Source: Rhizobium sp. BK399
GTDB taxonomy: Bacteria; Pseudomonadota; Alphaproteobacteria; Rhizobiales; Rhizobiaceae
NCBI RefSeq assembly: GCF_014194695.1
Contig: NZ_JACIAH010000003.1
Location: 248,001-312,000, forward strand
DNA length: 64,000 nt
Reading direction: 5' to 3'
Part shown: in pieces, positions 26,846 to 34,747 of the stretch
Layout: the number at the start of each line of letters is the position of its first letter
Numbering within the stretch: position 1 is the stretch's first letter
Program-made: the position numbers and the translations under genes
Notes under the pieces: model-generated
The model's input: the letters and a program-made list of their open reading frames with translations, nothing else
Told to the model about the DNA's origin: nothing
Databases searched by the model: none

Positions 26846-26860
26846 GAACAAAATAAGAAC
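26846..26860 (+). promoter_or_regulatory. LexA (SOS) box
   Basis: GAAC-N7-GAAC with an A/T-only spacer matches the alphaproteobacterial LexA consensus (GTTC-N7-GTTC on the other strand). It lies 19 bp upstream of the start codon of the small gene at 26879, where repressor would block transcription. One to two chance matches are expected per 64 kb, but position and spacer support function. Confidence 0.7.
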
Positions 26861-26878
26861 ATTCCCATGGAGGCTCCT

Positions 26879-27046
26879 ATGACCCATACAGAGCAAGTCA
26901 TTGCAAATGCCCTGGCAGCCGTAGCCGCGAGTAAGGCTGAGCGCGAACGCGATGCCGAACGCCGCAAGCGCGTATTTGGCAACATCGAGATCGGTCGCCC
27001 CCTGCCCGTTCTGAAAGGCCAGCAACTGAGCTTGGATTTACACTGA
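26879..27046 (+). CDS. 55-residue SOS-controlled protein with C-terminal beta-clamp-like motif
   Basis: ATG at 26879 follows GGAGG with 6 bases between. The product is helical and highly charged in the middle (KAERERDAERRKR, residues 19-31). It ends in QLSLDL-H (residues 49-55), which fits the hexapeptide sliding-clamp-binding motif known from Hda (QLSLPL). A LexA box lies 19 bp upstream. Its stop codon overlaps the start of the next small gene (TGATG). Clamp binding and a role in the DNA damage response are inferred; I know no characterised homologue. Confidence 0.65.
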   Translation: MTHTEQVIANALAAVAASKAERERDAERRKRVFGNIEIGRPLPVLKGQQLSLDLH

Positions 27047-27240
27047 TGCTGCCCGTGGCCAAGGAAGACGTCGATTTCGAAGTGCAGGCAGCCCTCGCCT
27101 GGCATGACGACGACGTGAATGCGACGATTGCCACACTGCTCGAGGACATCAGGCACTTGCGGCAGCAACTGTCACTGGCCAAGAGCGCCATGAGCCGGGG
27201 CATAACGCGCGGTTGGGCTCCTCAGTTTGAACGCAAATGA
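27046..27240 (+). CDS. 64-residue hypothetical protein, second gene of the SOS pair
   Basis: This is translationally coupled (TGATG) to the preceding LexA-controlled gene. The product has a helical N-terminal part with an acidic WHDDDVNATIATLLEDI segment, then HLRQQLSLAKSAMSRGITRGW and a basic end. It resembles a type of small protein frequent in Rhizobiales, with a conserved RGW near the C-terminus, whose function is unknown to me. A QLSLA stretch at residues 41-45 partly echoes the clamp-like motif of its partner, but sits in a predicted helix. Confidence 0.62.
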   Translation: MLPVAKEDVDFEVQAALAWHDDDVNATIATLLEDIRHLRQQLSLAKSAMSRGITRGWAPQFERK

Positions 27241-27301
27241 GCATGCAAAGTTTGTCAACTGAGATCGACCTACGCCTTGAAAGGATTAGACTACCGACCG
27301 G

Positions 27302-28669
27302 CTAGAGCCTCTCGAAGGTCGTCTCGTCGGAGGCGGTGACCTCGAGGATGAGCGGTCCTTCCGCCTTCAGCCTGACGCGGCCTCTGCTGACGCGGACGAG
27401 GCGTACGGGCGCCTGCTTTTCGTCGAGTCGGCGACGCAGCAGCAGAAGCCGGGTTTCAAGATTGTCCTTGATCTCCGGCATCCGGGAACCGACCGCAAGC
27501 CGCATTTCTCTGTTCGTGAATTCGGTCCTGCCGTCGCTCAGATGCCAATCGAGCATCAGGCGCAGCAAGGTCCCGGCAACGCCCTTCACTATGTAGGTTC
27601 CGTCGACGAACACACTGTCGTCGAAGCGGTGATGGACGACGCGGACTTCCCGCCCGGCGATAACAGACTCGGGCATGCCGACCGCCGGCTTCAATTCGGC
27701 CGCCGCCGCTTCCCGCTCGCTGGCCCTGAGGGCGCTGGCCGCCTGTCCAACCAGAATTTCGAGAGCAGCCTCGTCCTCTTCGCGGAAGGCGAGCCGCTCG
27801 GTGCTCTCGATGAAGAGTACACCTGTCACCGTTCCTTGGGCGGTCATGGGAATGGCGATCTGGCTCATGGCCGTCGACAATTGCGGGAAAGCGACAGTAC
27901 GCGTGGCATTTTCGGTCCGTTCTGCCTCCAGACCGATCGCCTCTCCGAACCGGCGCACGCGGCTCATGTCGCTAACCTTGATCGTCTGGCCGCTCGTCGC
28001 AGCTGCGCCGATCAATCCCTCGCTGCCGGCGATTTCCGATCCGAGACCCGAGCGCTCGTAGCCTATGCTACCGGTGGTGATGAGGCAGCCACGATGGCTG
28101 TCGTGGATGAGCACGAGCGCATGATCGTATCCGAGGACGCGCTGGACGCCGCCGAGCAGACTGTCGATGATCTCATCGGCTTCCGCCTGTCGCTCGATGA
28201 CCTTGATCGCCTCAGAAAGGGCGGGAAGGCTGACGGGCGCGCGGCCCGTCGCGGGTGAGCCTGTTTCCGCCGGCGATGGAACCTTTTCTATTCCGTGCAC
28301 TCGGAAAATATCGGCGCTTCTGAGCCGCATGACATCGGACATGCCGACCTGCGCGCTACTCGCCTTGAGCTGGCGGGCGATCCTGTCGAACAGTGTACCG
28401 GTATCAACGGAACGAACAAAACCGATGTCGAGCAGGAACTGATCGCCGGTGAAGCCGTCGACCACGATCAGTGTGACCTTGGGATTGGCGCGTACATTCG
28501 CCGCCGTCTTGGCGAAGAACTGGTTGGAAAGCGCGACATGCTCTTCATCGACCCGCACCACATGCGAGAGATAGGAGATGTTCGGCATGCCATCGGCCGA
28601 CGCCGTGGCGATGATGGACGGAATGACGCCCTCGAAGCAGGCGGAAAGATCGGAAAGCCGCAGGTTCAT
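27302..28669 (-). CDS. PNPOx-like / GAF / winged-helix fusion regulator
   Basis: Residues 1-135 form a pyridoxamine-phosphate-oxidase-like flavin-binding barrel (GVIPSIIATASADGMPNISYLSHV; VTLIVVDG). Residues ~165-325 are a GAF domain (VQRVLGYDHALVLIHD; GTVTGVLFIESTERLAFREEDEAALEILV). Residues ~355-455 look like an OmpR-type winged helix (FVDGTYIVKGVAGTLLRLML; EFTNREMRL; DNLETRLLLLRRRL). The combination suggests a one-component redox or ligand sensor with DNA-binding output. The start overlaps the next PNPOx gene by ATGA. Confidence 0.78.
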   Translation of the reverse strand: MNLRLSDLSACFEGVIPSIIATASADGMPNISYLSHVVRVDEEHVALSNQFFAKTAANVRANPKVTLIVVDGFTGDQFLLDIGFVRSVDTGTLFDRIARQLKASSAQVGMSDVMRLRSADIFRVHGIEKVPSPAETGSPATGRAPVSLPALSEAIKVIERQAEADEIIDSLLGGVQRVLGYDHALVLIHDSHRGCLITTGSIGYERSGLGSEIAGSEGLIGAAATSGQTIKVSDMSRVRRFGEAIGLEAERTENATRTVAFPQLSTAMSQIAIPMTAQGTVTGVLFIESTERLAFREEDEAALEILVGQAASALRASEREAAAAELKPAVGMPESVIAGREVRVVHHRFDDSVFVDGTYIVKGVAGTLLRLMLDWHLSDGRTEFTNREMRLAVGSRMPEIKDNLETRLLLLRRRLDEKQAPVRLVRVSRGRVRLKAEGPLILEVTASDETTFERL

Positions 28670-29151
28670 TGAGACCTCGCACCAGTCTGCGTGCCTGCCA
28701 ACATGCCCGCGAGCGGGCCGGGCGTCTGTATGTAGATTTCACTGATCATGAGCCGAGCGACGCGCGCCTCTCGTGCCGTCAACCATGGAGCGATAAGGCG
28801 CCGCGGCACGCCGAGGGATTCCAGCTCGTCGGTCGCTGCCATTATAAAGTGGTCGGCGCGATCGAGGTCGGGTGTTTCCGTCTCCCGCATCTCGGCGGAC
28901 CCCTTCAGTTGAAAACTGACATAATCCGACGGGCTGACGAAGGTGACAGCGAGCCGCCCGGTCTGCCGGATACAAGCTTCGAGCCGTGGCCACTGCCAAG
29001 CGGAAAAGATGACGTCGACTGTCTCGCGGTCTTCCAGGGGATGGAAGCCGACACCGCGTCCCGCCGAAGGACGGCCGGTCTCGTCAGCCGCGGCGATAAT
29101 GCACATCAGCGGCCGATTGAAAAAATCGAGAAGCCTGTCGTCGAACCTCAC
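28666..29151 (-). CDS. PNPOx-like flavin-binding protein
   Basis: This 161-residue single-domain split-barrel protein has the motifs RPLMCIIAAADETGRPSAGRG and FSAWQWPRLEACIRQTGRLAVTFVSP, followed by DYVSFQLKGSA. It is probably a flavin- or heme-binding reductase-like or sensor partner for the fused regulator, to which it is coupled by ATGA. The start is GTG at 29151 behind GGGGGACG. The 288-bp divergent gap to the cupin gene shows no other gene. Confidence 0.78.
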   Translation of the reverse strand: MRFDDRLLDFFNRPLMCIIAAADETGRPSAGRGVGFHPLEDRETVDVIFSAWQWPRLEACIRQTGRLAVTFVSPSDYVSFQLKGSAEMRETETPDLDRADHFIMAATDELESLGVPRRLIAPWLTAREARVARLMISEIYIQTPGPLAGMLAGTQTGARSQ

Positions 29152-29439
29152 TGCCGTCCCCCATTGCGCGCATCCCCGATCTTCTTAGCAAACTTTTAGG
29201 ATATTCGGCATGGCTTGCACATTCATTTAGGAACGCCGGTTTTCGCGGTGCGCTATAGAAATGCCGTACCGGCTGGACGGCCCGGACAATTGTCATCTGC
29301 ACGCCATCGGCGGCCTCGTGCGGCCGGGCAAAAGACATTGGCACCGCGCCCCGGTAGTCGGAGCGCGGTTCGGATTTCTGCGTCCTGCCGCAACAGTGAA
29401 AGCATCGACGATCGATGCATTCCGAACCTGGAGAGCAAG

Positions 29440-29901
29440 ATGAAAAAGTTTACCTATGCGGCGGTTTCGCCGCCGAGGCATGGGACGCGAGCAATGGCGT
29501 TCGGTAAGCATGTGATCCGCATGATGGCGGACAATACTGGCGGTTCCCTCGGCATGTACGAGGCCTATTTGCAGGCCGGCGAAGGCTCGCCACTGCATAT
29601 ACACGAGCGCGAGGACGAGTTCTTTCGCGTCCTTAGCGGGCGCTTCGGCTTCTGGTGCGGCGGCGACTATATCGAACTTGCCGAAGGCGGCTGCATCGCA
29701 CTGCCGCGCGGCGTGCCGCACCGCTTTCGCAATGTCGGGAAGACGGAGGGCCGCCTCATGGGCGTCGTCACACCGGGCGGGTTCGAAAGCTTCTTTCCGA
29801 TCGTCGAGCTCTGCAAACCCGAAACGCCCGAGCAGATCGCCTCGGTCGCCAAGGACTTCGGTCTGGCCTTCCCGCCCGAGGACGACCGCGAGGTCGCCTG
29901 A
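29440..29901 (+). CDS. Cupin-domain protein
   Basis: The start at 29440 follows GGAGAGCAAG; the frame is open upstream but that part looks noncoding. The 153-residue protein has both cupin motifs: motif 1 with HIHEREDEFFRVLSGRFGFW (histidines and glutamate as metal ligands) and motif 2 with LPRGVPHRFRNVG. It is probably a metal-binding small-molecule enzyme or sensor; the substrate is unknown. It leads a + strand group (cupin, NAT, YceI). Confidence 0.85.
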   Translation: MKKFTYAAVSPPRHGTRAMAFGKHVIRMMADNTGGSLGMYEAYLQAGEGSPLHIHEREDEFFRVLSGRFGFWCGGDYIELAEGGCIALPRGVPHRFRNVGKTEGRLMGVVTPGGFESFFPIVELCKPETPEQIASVAKDFGLAFPPEDDREVA

Positions 29902-29957
29902 ACCACCCCAGCACAACACCGGAACTGAACAACGGTCCATTGAAAGGAGATCGAAGG

Positions 29958-30803
29958 ATGACACACGTGCCTTCGAACGAAAACGCTATGCCCCTGACAG
30001 CCACGCAGCTCGATGCCTATCTGACCCGGATCGCGGTCGAGCGGCCGTCGCGTCTTGACATCCGAAGCCTATCGCAGCTGCACCGCGCGCATCTCATGAG
30101 CTTTACATGGGAGGCGGTCGATGCCTTCATGGGATGGCCCTCAACGATCACCCCGGCTGGGGCCTTCGCCAAGATGGTCGAACGGCGGCGCGGCGGCTGG
30201 TGTTACGAAATGAACGGCCTCTTCGGTGCCGCCCTTGCCGCACTTGGCTTCCGCGTGACCCGCCTGTGCGGCGGCGTCGACCGGGAAAGGCTCGGCGACA
30301 TCGCCATCGGCAACCATCTGACGCTGCGTATCGACCTCGATCGGCCCTATCTTGCCGAAGTCGGCGTGGCGGACGCCATCATCGAGCCGGTGCCACTCGC
30401 CTCAGGACCATTCAGCCAGCGCGGCTTCGACTTCTCGATCATGCCAACGGACGACGGCTGGCTCCGCTTCAACAACCATGTGCACGGCATCGCGAAAAGC
30501 TTCGATTTCCAGGCCGACCATAGCGACGAGTCCGCAATGGTCGCAACGCATGGCTGGCTGATGCAGGATCCAGGCTCCCCCTTCACAAATGCACTCGCGG
30601 TCCTGCGTCACACGGCGGACGGTTATGTCGCACTTCAGAACGACCGTCTGAGCCATGTGACGGCGAACAGCGTCACCGAGCAGCGCATCACGAGCGCCGG
30701 ACATCTTTCCGACACGTTCGAGACCGTGTTCGATCTCGATATCCCACAACCCGGCCACGTCTGGGAGCGCCTCCAGGCCATCAGCCGCGACAAGGCGGCT
30801 TGA
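29958..30803 (+). CDS. nat: Arylamine N-acetyltransferase
   Basis: NAT transfers acetyl from acetyl-CoA to aromatic amines or hydrazines. The 281-residue protein has the catalytic cysteine in RRGGWCYEMNGLFG (~residue 80), the histidine in IGNHLTLRI, and an aspartate in the following EVGVADAIIEP segment. In most NATs that motif is DVGFG, so the strand is slightly divergent. The start at 29958 has AAAGGAGATCGAAGG upstream. It lies 56 bp after the cupin gene. Confidence 0.9.
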   Translation: MTHVPSNENAMPLTATQLDAYLTRIAVERPSRLDIRSLSQLHRAHLMSFTWEAVDAFMGWPSTITPAGAFAKMVERRRGGWCYEMNGLFGAALAALGFRVTRLCGGVDRERLGDIAIGNHLTLRIDLDRPYLAEVGVADAIIEPVPLASGPFSQRGFDFSIMPTDDGWLRFNNHVHGIAKSFDFQADHSDESAMVATHGWLMQDPGSPFTNALAVLRHTADGYVALQNDRLSHVTANSVTEQRITSAGHLSDTFETVFDLDIPQPGHVWERLQAISRDKAA

Positions 30804-30842
30804 GCCGATGCCCCGCATCATCCCACATCCGAGGAAACATCC

Positions 30843-31457
30843 ATGCTTCGCATAACCACATTCGCCCTTGCTCTTGGTTTGAGCACGACGCTCGCCCTTG
30901 CCGCCGCCACAGATCCGGCGCCGACCGGGACCTATAAGACCGACCCCTCGCATTCGAGTCTCAGCTGGTCCTTCGACCACTCCGGCCTGTCGCACTACAC
31001 CGCGCGGTTCACCAAAGTCGATGCGCGACTCGACTGGAAGCCGGAACAGCCGGAAACCTCCACGCTCTCGGTTGCGATCGATCCGCTCTCAGTCCGCACC
31101 GACTATCCCTGGCCGGAGAAGGTCGACTTCGACGCAGAAATCGGTACAGGGGAGACCTTCCTGGCAGCCAAGCCGATCACTTTCGTCTCCAGGACGATCC
31201 ACGTGACCGGCGAGAACACCGGCACGGTCGAAGGCCTCCTCACCTTTCGCGGCGAGACACACCCGGCAACGCTCGACGTCACCTTCAACGGCTCGATGGC
31301 CAAGCACCCAAGGATGGGTGTCCCGAAGATCGGCTTCTCGGCAACCGGCAGGATCCGCCGCAGCGAATGGGGACTGGATTTCGCAATCCCCGAACTCGGC
31401 GACATCATCACCATCGCCATCGAAACGCAGATGGTGCCTGCTGATCACTCATTCTAG
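30843..31457 (+). CDS. YceI family periplasmic protein
   Basis: The 204-residue protein has a signal peptide (ITTFALALGLSTTLALAAA). The YceI lipocalin-like barrel follows (GTYKTDPSHSSLSWSFDHSGLSHYTARFTKVDARLDW, with breaks; EVLTF-type repeats; SATGRIRRSEWGLDFAIPELGD). Family members bind isoprenoid or fatty amide ligands in the periplasm. It follows NAT by 39 bp and is followed by a strong hairpin. Confidence 0.9.
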   Translation: MLRITTFALALGLSTTLALAAATDPAPTGTYKTDPSHSSLSWSFDHSGLSHYTARFTKVDARLDWKPEQPETSTLSVAIDPLSVRTDYPWPEKVDFDAEIGTGETFLAAKPITFVSRTIHVTGENTGTVEGLLTFRGETHPATLDVTFNGSMAKHPRMGVPKIGFSATGRIRRSEWGLDFAIPELGDIITIAIETQMVPADHSF

Positions 31458-31469
31458 TGAAACGAATGC

Positions 31470-31495
31470 GATGCAGGTCCGGCCGGATCTGCATC
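31470..31495 (+). terminator. Terminator-like hairpin after the YceI gene
   Basis: A 26-base nearly perfect palindrome (GATGCAG ... CTGCATC, inner TCCGGCCGGA, one G-T pair) begins 12 bases after the stop and is followed by TCTTC. Confidence 0.6.
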
Positions 31496-31556
31496 TCTTC
31501 ACTGGGCGGGCGCGCCTTTCGCCTTTGATGGGATCGCCCAGCACACCCGTTTCCAA

Positions 31557-31577
31557 TTCGAAGATAAGAACCGGAGT
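31557..31577 (+). promoter_or_regulatory. Repeated 21-bp motif, copy 1 (upstream of the SnoaL gene)
   Basis: The sequence fits TT(T/C)GAA...AAG.A.CGGAGT and continues TTGG, as in copy 4. It lies 85 bp before the SnoaL start. See the copies at 32263, 35417 and 35907. Shared regulation is inferred. Confidence 0.4.
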
Positions 31578-31661
31578 TTGGTCGCCGGAAAGCTCAAATA
31601 TCCGTTTCATCAGGTCATCGAGTGGTTTCGATGGTCGCACGATTTGAAGAAAGGACTTCCC

Positions 31662-32111
31662 ATGAGCAAGGAAGAGGACAACAAGGCCGTCGTGGTTCGC
31701 TGGTTCACCGAATTCTGGGGCAAGGAGGTCAATCTTGCTGTTATCGATGACATCGCGGCACCCGACATGCTCCTGCAATATTCCCTGCATGAACCGCGCC
31801 GCGGCCGCGAGGACATCAAGGCGTTCATGACCGACTTCCGAGCCGCGTTCCCCGATCTCAACTTCTGGGGCACCGCCGACCTGATCGCCGAGGGCGACTA
31901 TGTCGTCGGCCAGTGGGAAGGCGGCGGCACGCACACCGGCCCGGCCTTTGATGACTTCCTTCTCGGCGGCTTGCCGGCCGCAACCGGCCGCAAGATGCGC
32001 TTCACTGGCAAGACCGTGCTGAAGATCGTCGATGGCATGATCGTCGAAGAAAATGGTCTCGACGATGGCCTGACTGCAATGATGCAGCTCAGTCTGATCG
32101 ATAAGGCCTGA
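31662..32111 (+). CDS. SnoaL-like / ester cyclase family protein
   Basis: This 149-residue protein has the NTF2-like SnoaL fold pattern: VVVRWFTEFWGKEVNLAVIDDIAAPDMLLQYS (N-terminal helices and strand), GREDIKAFMTDFRAAFPDLNF, the catalytic-pocket strand VVGQWEGGGTHTGPAF, and GRKMRFTGKTVLKIVDGMIVEE. Members act as cyclases or small-molecule hydrolases. The start at 31662 follows AAAGGACTTCCC. A hairpin ends the unit at 32163. The enzyme's substrate is unknown. Confidence 0.85.
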   Translation: MSKEEDNKAVVVRWFTEFWGKEVNLAVIDDIAAPDMLLQYSLHEPRRGREDIKAFMTDFRAAFPDLNFWGTADLIAEGDYVVGQWEGGGTHTGPAFDDFLLGGLPAATGRKMRFTGKTVLKIVDGMIVEENGLDDGLTAMMQLSLIDKA

Positions 32112-32162
32112 AACCTGACAGCGCTAGCCCACCTGGCTGCTAATCTTGGTCAGGAGAACCAA

Positions 32163-32187
32163 GGCTCGCACAGCCCCTGTGCGAGCC
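32163..32187 (+). terminator. Perfect 11-bp hairpin after the SnoaL gene
   Basis: GGCTCGCACAG, 3-base loop, CTGTGCGAGCC. It lies 52 bases after the stop codon and before the ada promoter region. There is no long T-tract. Confidence 0.55.
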
Positions 32188-32262
32188 TCATCTGCCTTCA
32201 CCTCCAAGCGAACCAGGCGCTCTGTCGACAACCTGCGCAAGATCCGGGTGGTTTTTGCTTCA

Positions 32263-32283
32263 TGTGAGAGCGAGGATCGGAGT
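32263..32283 (+). promoter_or_regulatory. Repeated 21-bp motif, copy 2 (upstream of ada)
   Basis: It contains GCGAGGATCGGAGT followed by GTGG and matches the ogt-upstream copy at most positions. It ends 57 bp before the ada start, nearly the same distance as at ogt (60 bp). Confidence 0.45.
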
Positions 32284-32339
32284 GTGGCCCCTTGCGGATC
32301 CAAGGCACGGTCGATCTGGAACGAATTCGGGTAGAAACC

Positions 32340-33437
32340 ATGAACATGAACATCCGCCCCGCGCCAACCCTTCGCACGTCGCACCCTTTCGTAGCGGACG
32401 ATCCTCGCTGGGCGCGTATCGTCACTCGCGACAAGTCCGCGGACGGTAAGCTCTGGTACTCGGTTTCGACGACCGGCGTCTATTGTCGGCCCTCGTGCCC
32501 GTCGCGCACGGCGAACCCGAAGAATGTCACCCTGCACGACACGATCGAAAGCGCCCGCGCGACCGGCTTCCGGGCCTGCCGGCGCTGCAATCCCGACGGT
32601 CCTACACTCGAACGCGGGAAGGCCGCGCTCGTCGCGAAGGCCTGCCGGATCATCGAGGACAGCGAGGAAGAGCCCTCGCTGGAGGATCTGGCAGCTGCTG
32701 TCGATCGCAGTCCGAGCTATTTCCATCGCATGTTCAAGGCATCGACGGGGCTGACCCCGAAGGCCTATGCAGTTGGCCAGCGCGCCAAAAAAGTACGTGA
32801 AGGCCTCGAGACCGGGACGAGCGTCACCGAAGCGATGTACGACGCCGGCTTTAATTCCAGTGGCCGCTTCTATGAGAAATCGAACGGCATGCTTGGCATG
32901 ACGCCGACCCAGTATCGTGACGGCGGCACCAACGAGGACATCAAGTTTGCAGTCGGCCAATCCTATCTCGGCGCGATCCTGGTGGCGTCCAGCACGAAGG
33001 GCGTGGCTTCGATCCTACTCGGCGACGACCCGGAGGCGCTGGTTCGCGATCTTCAGGATCGTTTCCCGAAGGCGCGCCTGATCGGCATGGACCGCGACTA
33101 CGAGGCGCTGGTCGCCCAGGTCTGCGGCTTCGTCGAAAATCCCGGCATCGGCCTCGATCTGCCGCTCGACGTTCGCGGCACGGCGTTTCAACGCCGGGTA
33201 TGGCAAGCTTTGCAGGAGGTTCCGGTCGGCGAGCGCGTGTCCTATTCGGAAATCGCCCGCCGTATCGGCGCGCCGCGCGCCACCCGGGCGGTCGCCGGTG
33301 CCTGCGCTGCAAACAGTATCGCGGTCGCCATTCCCTGCCATCGCGTGGTGCGCAACGACGGGGCGATTTCCGGTTATGCCTGGGGCGTTGATCGCAAACG
33401 AGCATTACTCGACAGGGAAGCGCCCCAAAGTGCATAA
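32340..33437 (+). CDS. ada: Bifunctional Ada: DNA repair methyltransferase and transcription activator
   Basis: Ada removes methyl groups from phosphotriesters and O6-methylguanine and, once methylated, activates the adaptive response. The 365-residue protein has the zinc cysteines C49 and C53 (VYCRPSCPSR) and C80 and C83 (FRACRRCNP). An AraC-type HTH spans ~95-185 (PSYFHRMFKASTGLTPKAY; EAMYDAGFNSSGRFYEKS). The MGMT domain carries the acceptor cysteine C333 in IPCHRVV. All key residues are present. ATG codons at 32340 and 32346 are both possible. It leads an alkylation-repair gene group. Confidence 0.95.
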   Translation: MNMNIRPAPTLRTSHPFVADDPRWARIVTRDKSADGKLWYSVSTTGVYCRPSCPSRTANPKNVTLHDTIESARATGFRACRRCNPDGPTLERGKAALVAKACRIIEDSEEEPSLEDLAAAVDRSPSYFHRMFKASTGLTPKAYAVGQRAKKVREGLETGTSVTEAMYDAGFNSSGRFYEKSNGMLGMTPTQYRDGGTNEDIKFAVGQSYLGAILVASSTKGVASILLGDDPEALVRDLQDRFPKARLIGMDRDYEALVAQVCGFVENPGIGLDLPLDVRGTAFQRRVWQALQEVPVGERVSYSEIARRIGAPRATRAVAGACAANSIAVAIPCHRVVRNDGAISGYAWGVDRKRALLDREAPQSA

Positions 33438-33453
33438 GCTGGAAATCGAATGT

Positions 33454-34094
33454 ATGAAGGCCTTTTCGTGCTGTGACGCCTCCGTAGCCTTCCTCGCCAG
33501 CCATGACGAGGACTGGGCCAGATTGATCAAGCTGGTCGGCCCTTGCCGGCACGATGCCAAAGCCGCCCGCGAGCCCTACCAGGCGCTCGTGCGGGCGATC
33601 GCTTATCAGCAGCTGACGGACAGGGCCGGCGACGCTATCATCGGCCGTCTCAAGGGGCTATTCGAGGGTCGCGATTTCCCGACCCCGGAAGACCTGATCG
33701 CGGCCGAGGTCGACCCGCTGCGAGCCTGCGGCTTTTCCGCCAGCAAGATCGCCACCATCAAGGCGATCGCGAAAGGAACGCTGGACGGCCTGATCCCCAC
33801 CCGCGACATCGCCGCCACCATGGACGACGAGGCGCTGATCGAGCGCATGACCGTCATCACGGGAATCGACCGCTGGACCGTCGAAATGCTGCTGATGTAT
33901 TCGCTGGAGCGGATGGATATCCTGCCCGTCGACGATTTCGGTGTCCGCGAGGGCTATGTGTGCTGAAAACGCTGCCCGAGCAGCCGCAGCCGAAGCATTT
34001 GCGCGAGATCTCGAAGACGTTGTGGGCGCATCGTACGGTCGCTGCGTGGTATCTGTGGCGCATGCCGCGCGAATGCGGAAACGTGTTGACGTAA
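33454..34094 (+). pseudogene. alkA: AlkA-like DNA-3-methyladenine glycosylase, frameshifted
   Basis: The first frame (33454-33966) encodes a HhH-GPD glycosylase: REPYQALVRAIAYQQLTDRAGDAI, the hairpin TVITGIDRWTVEML, and the catalytic Asp in LPVDDFGVREGY. The frame then hits TGA after GYVC. The missing C-terminus (LKTLPEQPQPKHLREISKTLWAHRTVAAWYLWRMP, split here by position) continues in another frame to 34094. One base lost or two gained at about 33957-33962 (TATGTGTGCTG) would explain it. An assembly or sequencing error is possible. It follows ada by 16 bp. Confidence 0.75.
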
Positions 34095-34115
34095 ATACGG
34101 CCCAGGAAGAACGCC

Positions 34116-34739
34116 ATGCCGCTTCAAAACCGCGTTACGCCTTTCGGTGAGATCGTCGCCATTTCGCAGCGAGGCCTGTTTACCGGCAATCGCGGCATCA
34201 TCCATGATCCCGCAACGAAGACATTGCTGCGGCGGCGCTGGGCGACCCGGGCCTGGCTCATCTGCACCTGCGCGTTCAAGGGGCGCCGCCGCGAAGTGAT
34301 GGCGGGCCGGAGTTGGACCGAGCTGTTTTTCCTCGATGAGGCTGTAGGGCTCGCCGCCGGCCACCGCCCGTGCTTCTTCTGCCGGCGCGAGGCCGCGGAA
34401 CGTTTCCGGACCTGCTGGGCAGCAGCAAAGAGCGAGGCGCGGCCGACAGCCGTGCAGATGGATCGCGTGCTGCATGCCGAACGGCTGGAGCGCGGCCACA
34501 AACGCCTGCACCCGATCCCCAGCCGGTTAGCCGACCTGCCGGATGGTGCGGTCGTTGCGACCGGAGAGGCTGCTTACACGCTACAGGCCGGTCGCGGCCA
34601 TCGCTGGACCGAAGCGGGTTACGACAGGCCCGAAATCCTTCACGACGCCGGCTGGCTGCTGACGCCGCCTTCGACGCTGATGGCGCTTCTTGCAGGCTAT
34701 CGGCCCGTCGTTCACCCTTCCATCCATACGACGCAATAG
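34116..34739 (+). CDS. Conserved hypothetical protein with CxxC motif, next to alkB
   Basis: This 207-residue protein has no signal peptide or membrane segment. It has a basic N-terminal half (LLRRRWATRAWLICTCAFKGRRREVM) and a compact motif GHRPCFFCRREAAERF (H83, C86, C89), then MDRVLHAERLERGHKRLHP (D116, H120). These could bind zinc or another metal. I recognise the type as a companion of rhizobial alkylation-repair genes but know no assigned function. It ends 8 bp before alkB, so cotranscription is likely. Confidence 0.75.
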   Translation: MPLQNRVTPFGEIVAISQRGLFTGNRGIIHDPATKTLLRRRWATRAWLICTCAFKGRRREVMAGRSWTELFFLDEAVGLAAGHRPCFFCRREAAERFRTCWAAAKSEARPTAVQMDRVLHAERLERGHKRLHPIPSRLADLPDGAVVATGEAAYTLQAGRGHRWTEAGYDRPEILHDAGWLLTPPSTLMALLAGYRPVVHPSIHTTQ

Positions 34740-34747
34740 GCCCTCAC

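Noticed and set aside
26390..27025. The full 211-codon open frame of the DUF982 gene
   Set aside because: The first 93 codons overlap the divergent LexA-controlled small genes and lack domain-like sequence; a start at 26746 with AGGGAG is better.
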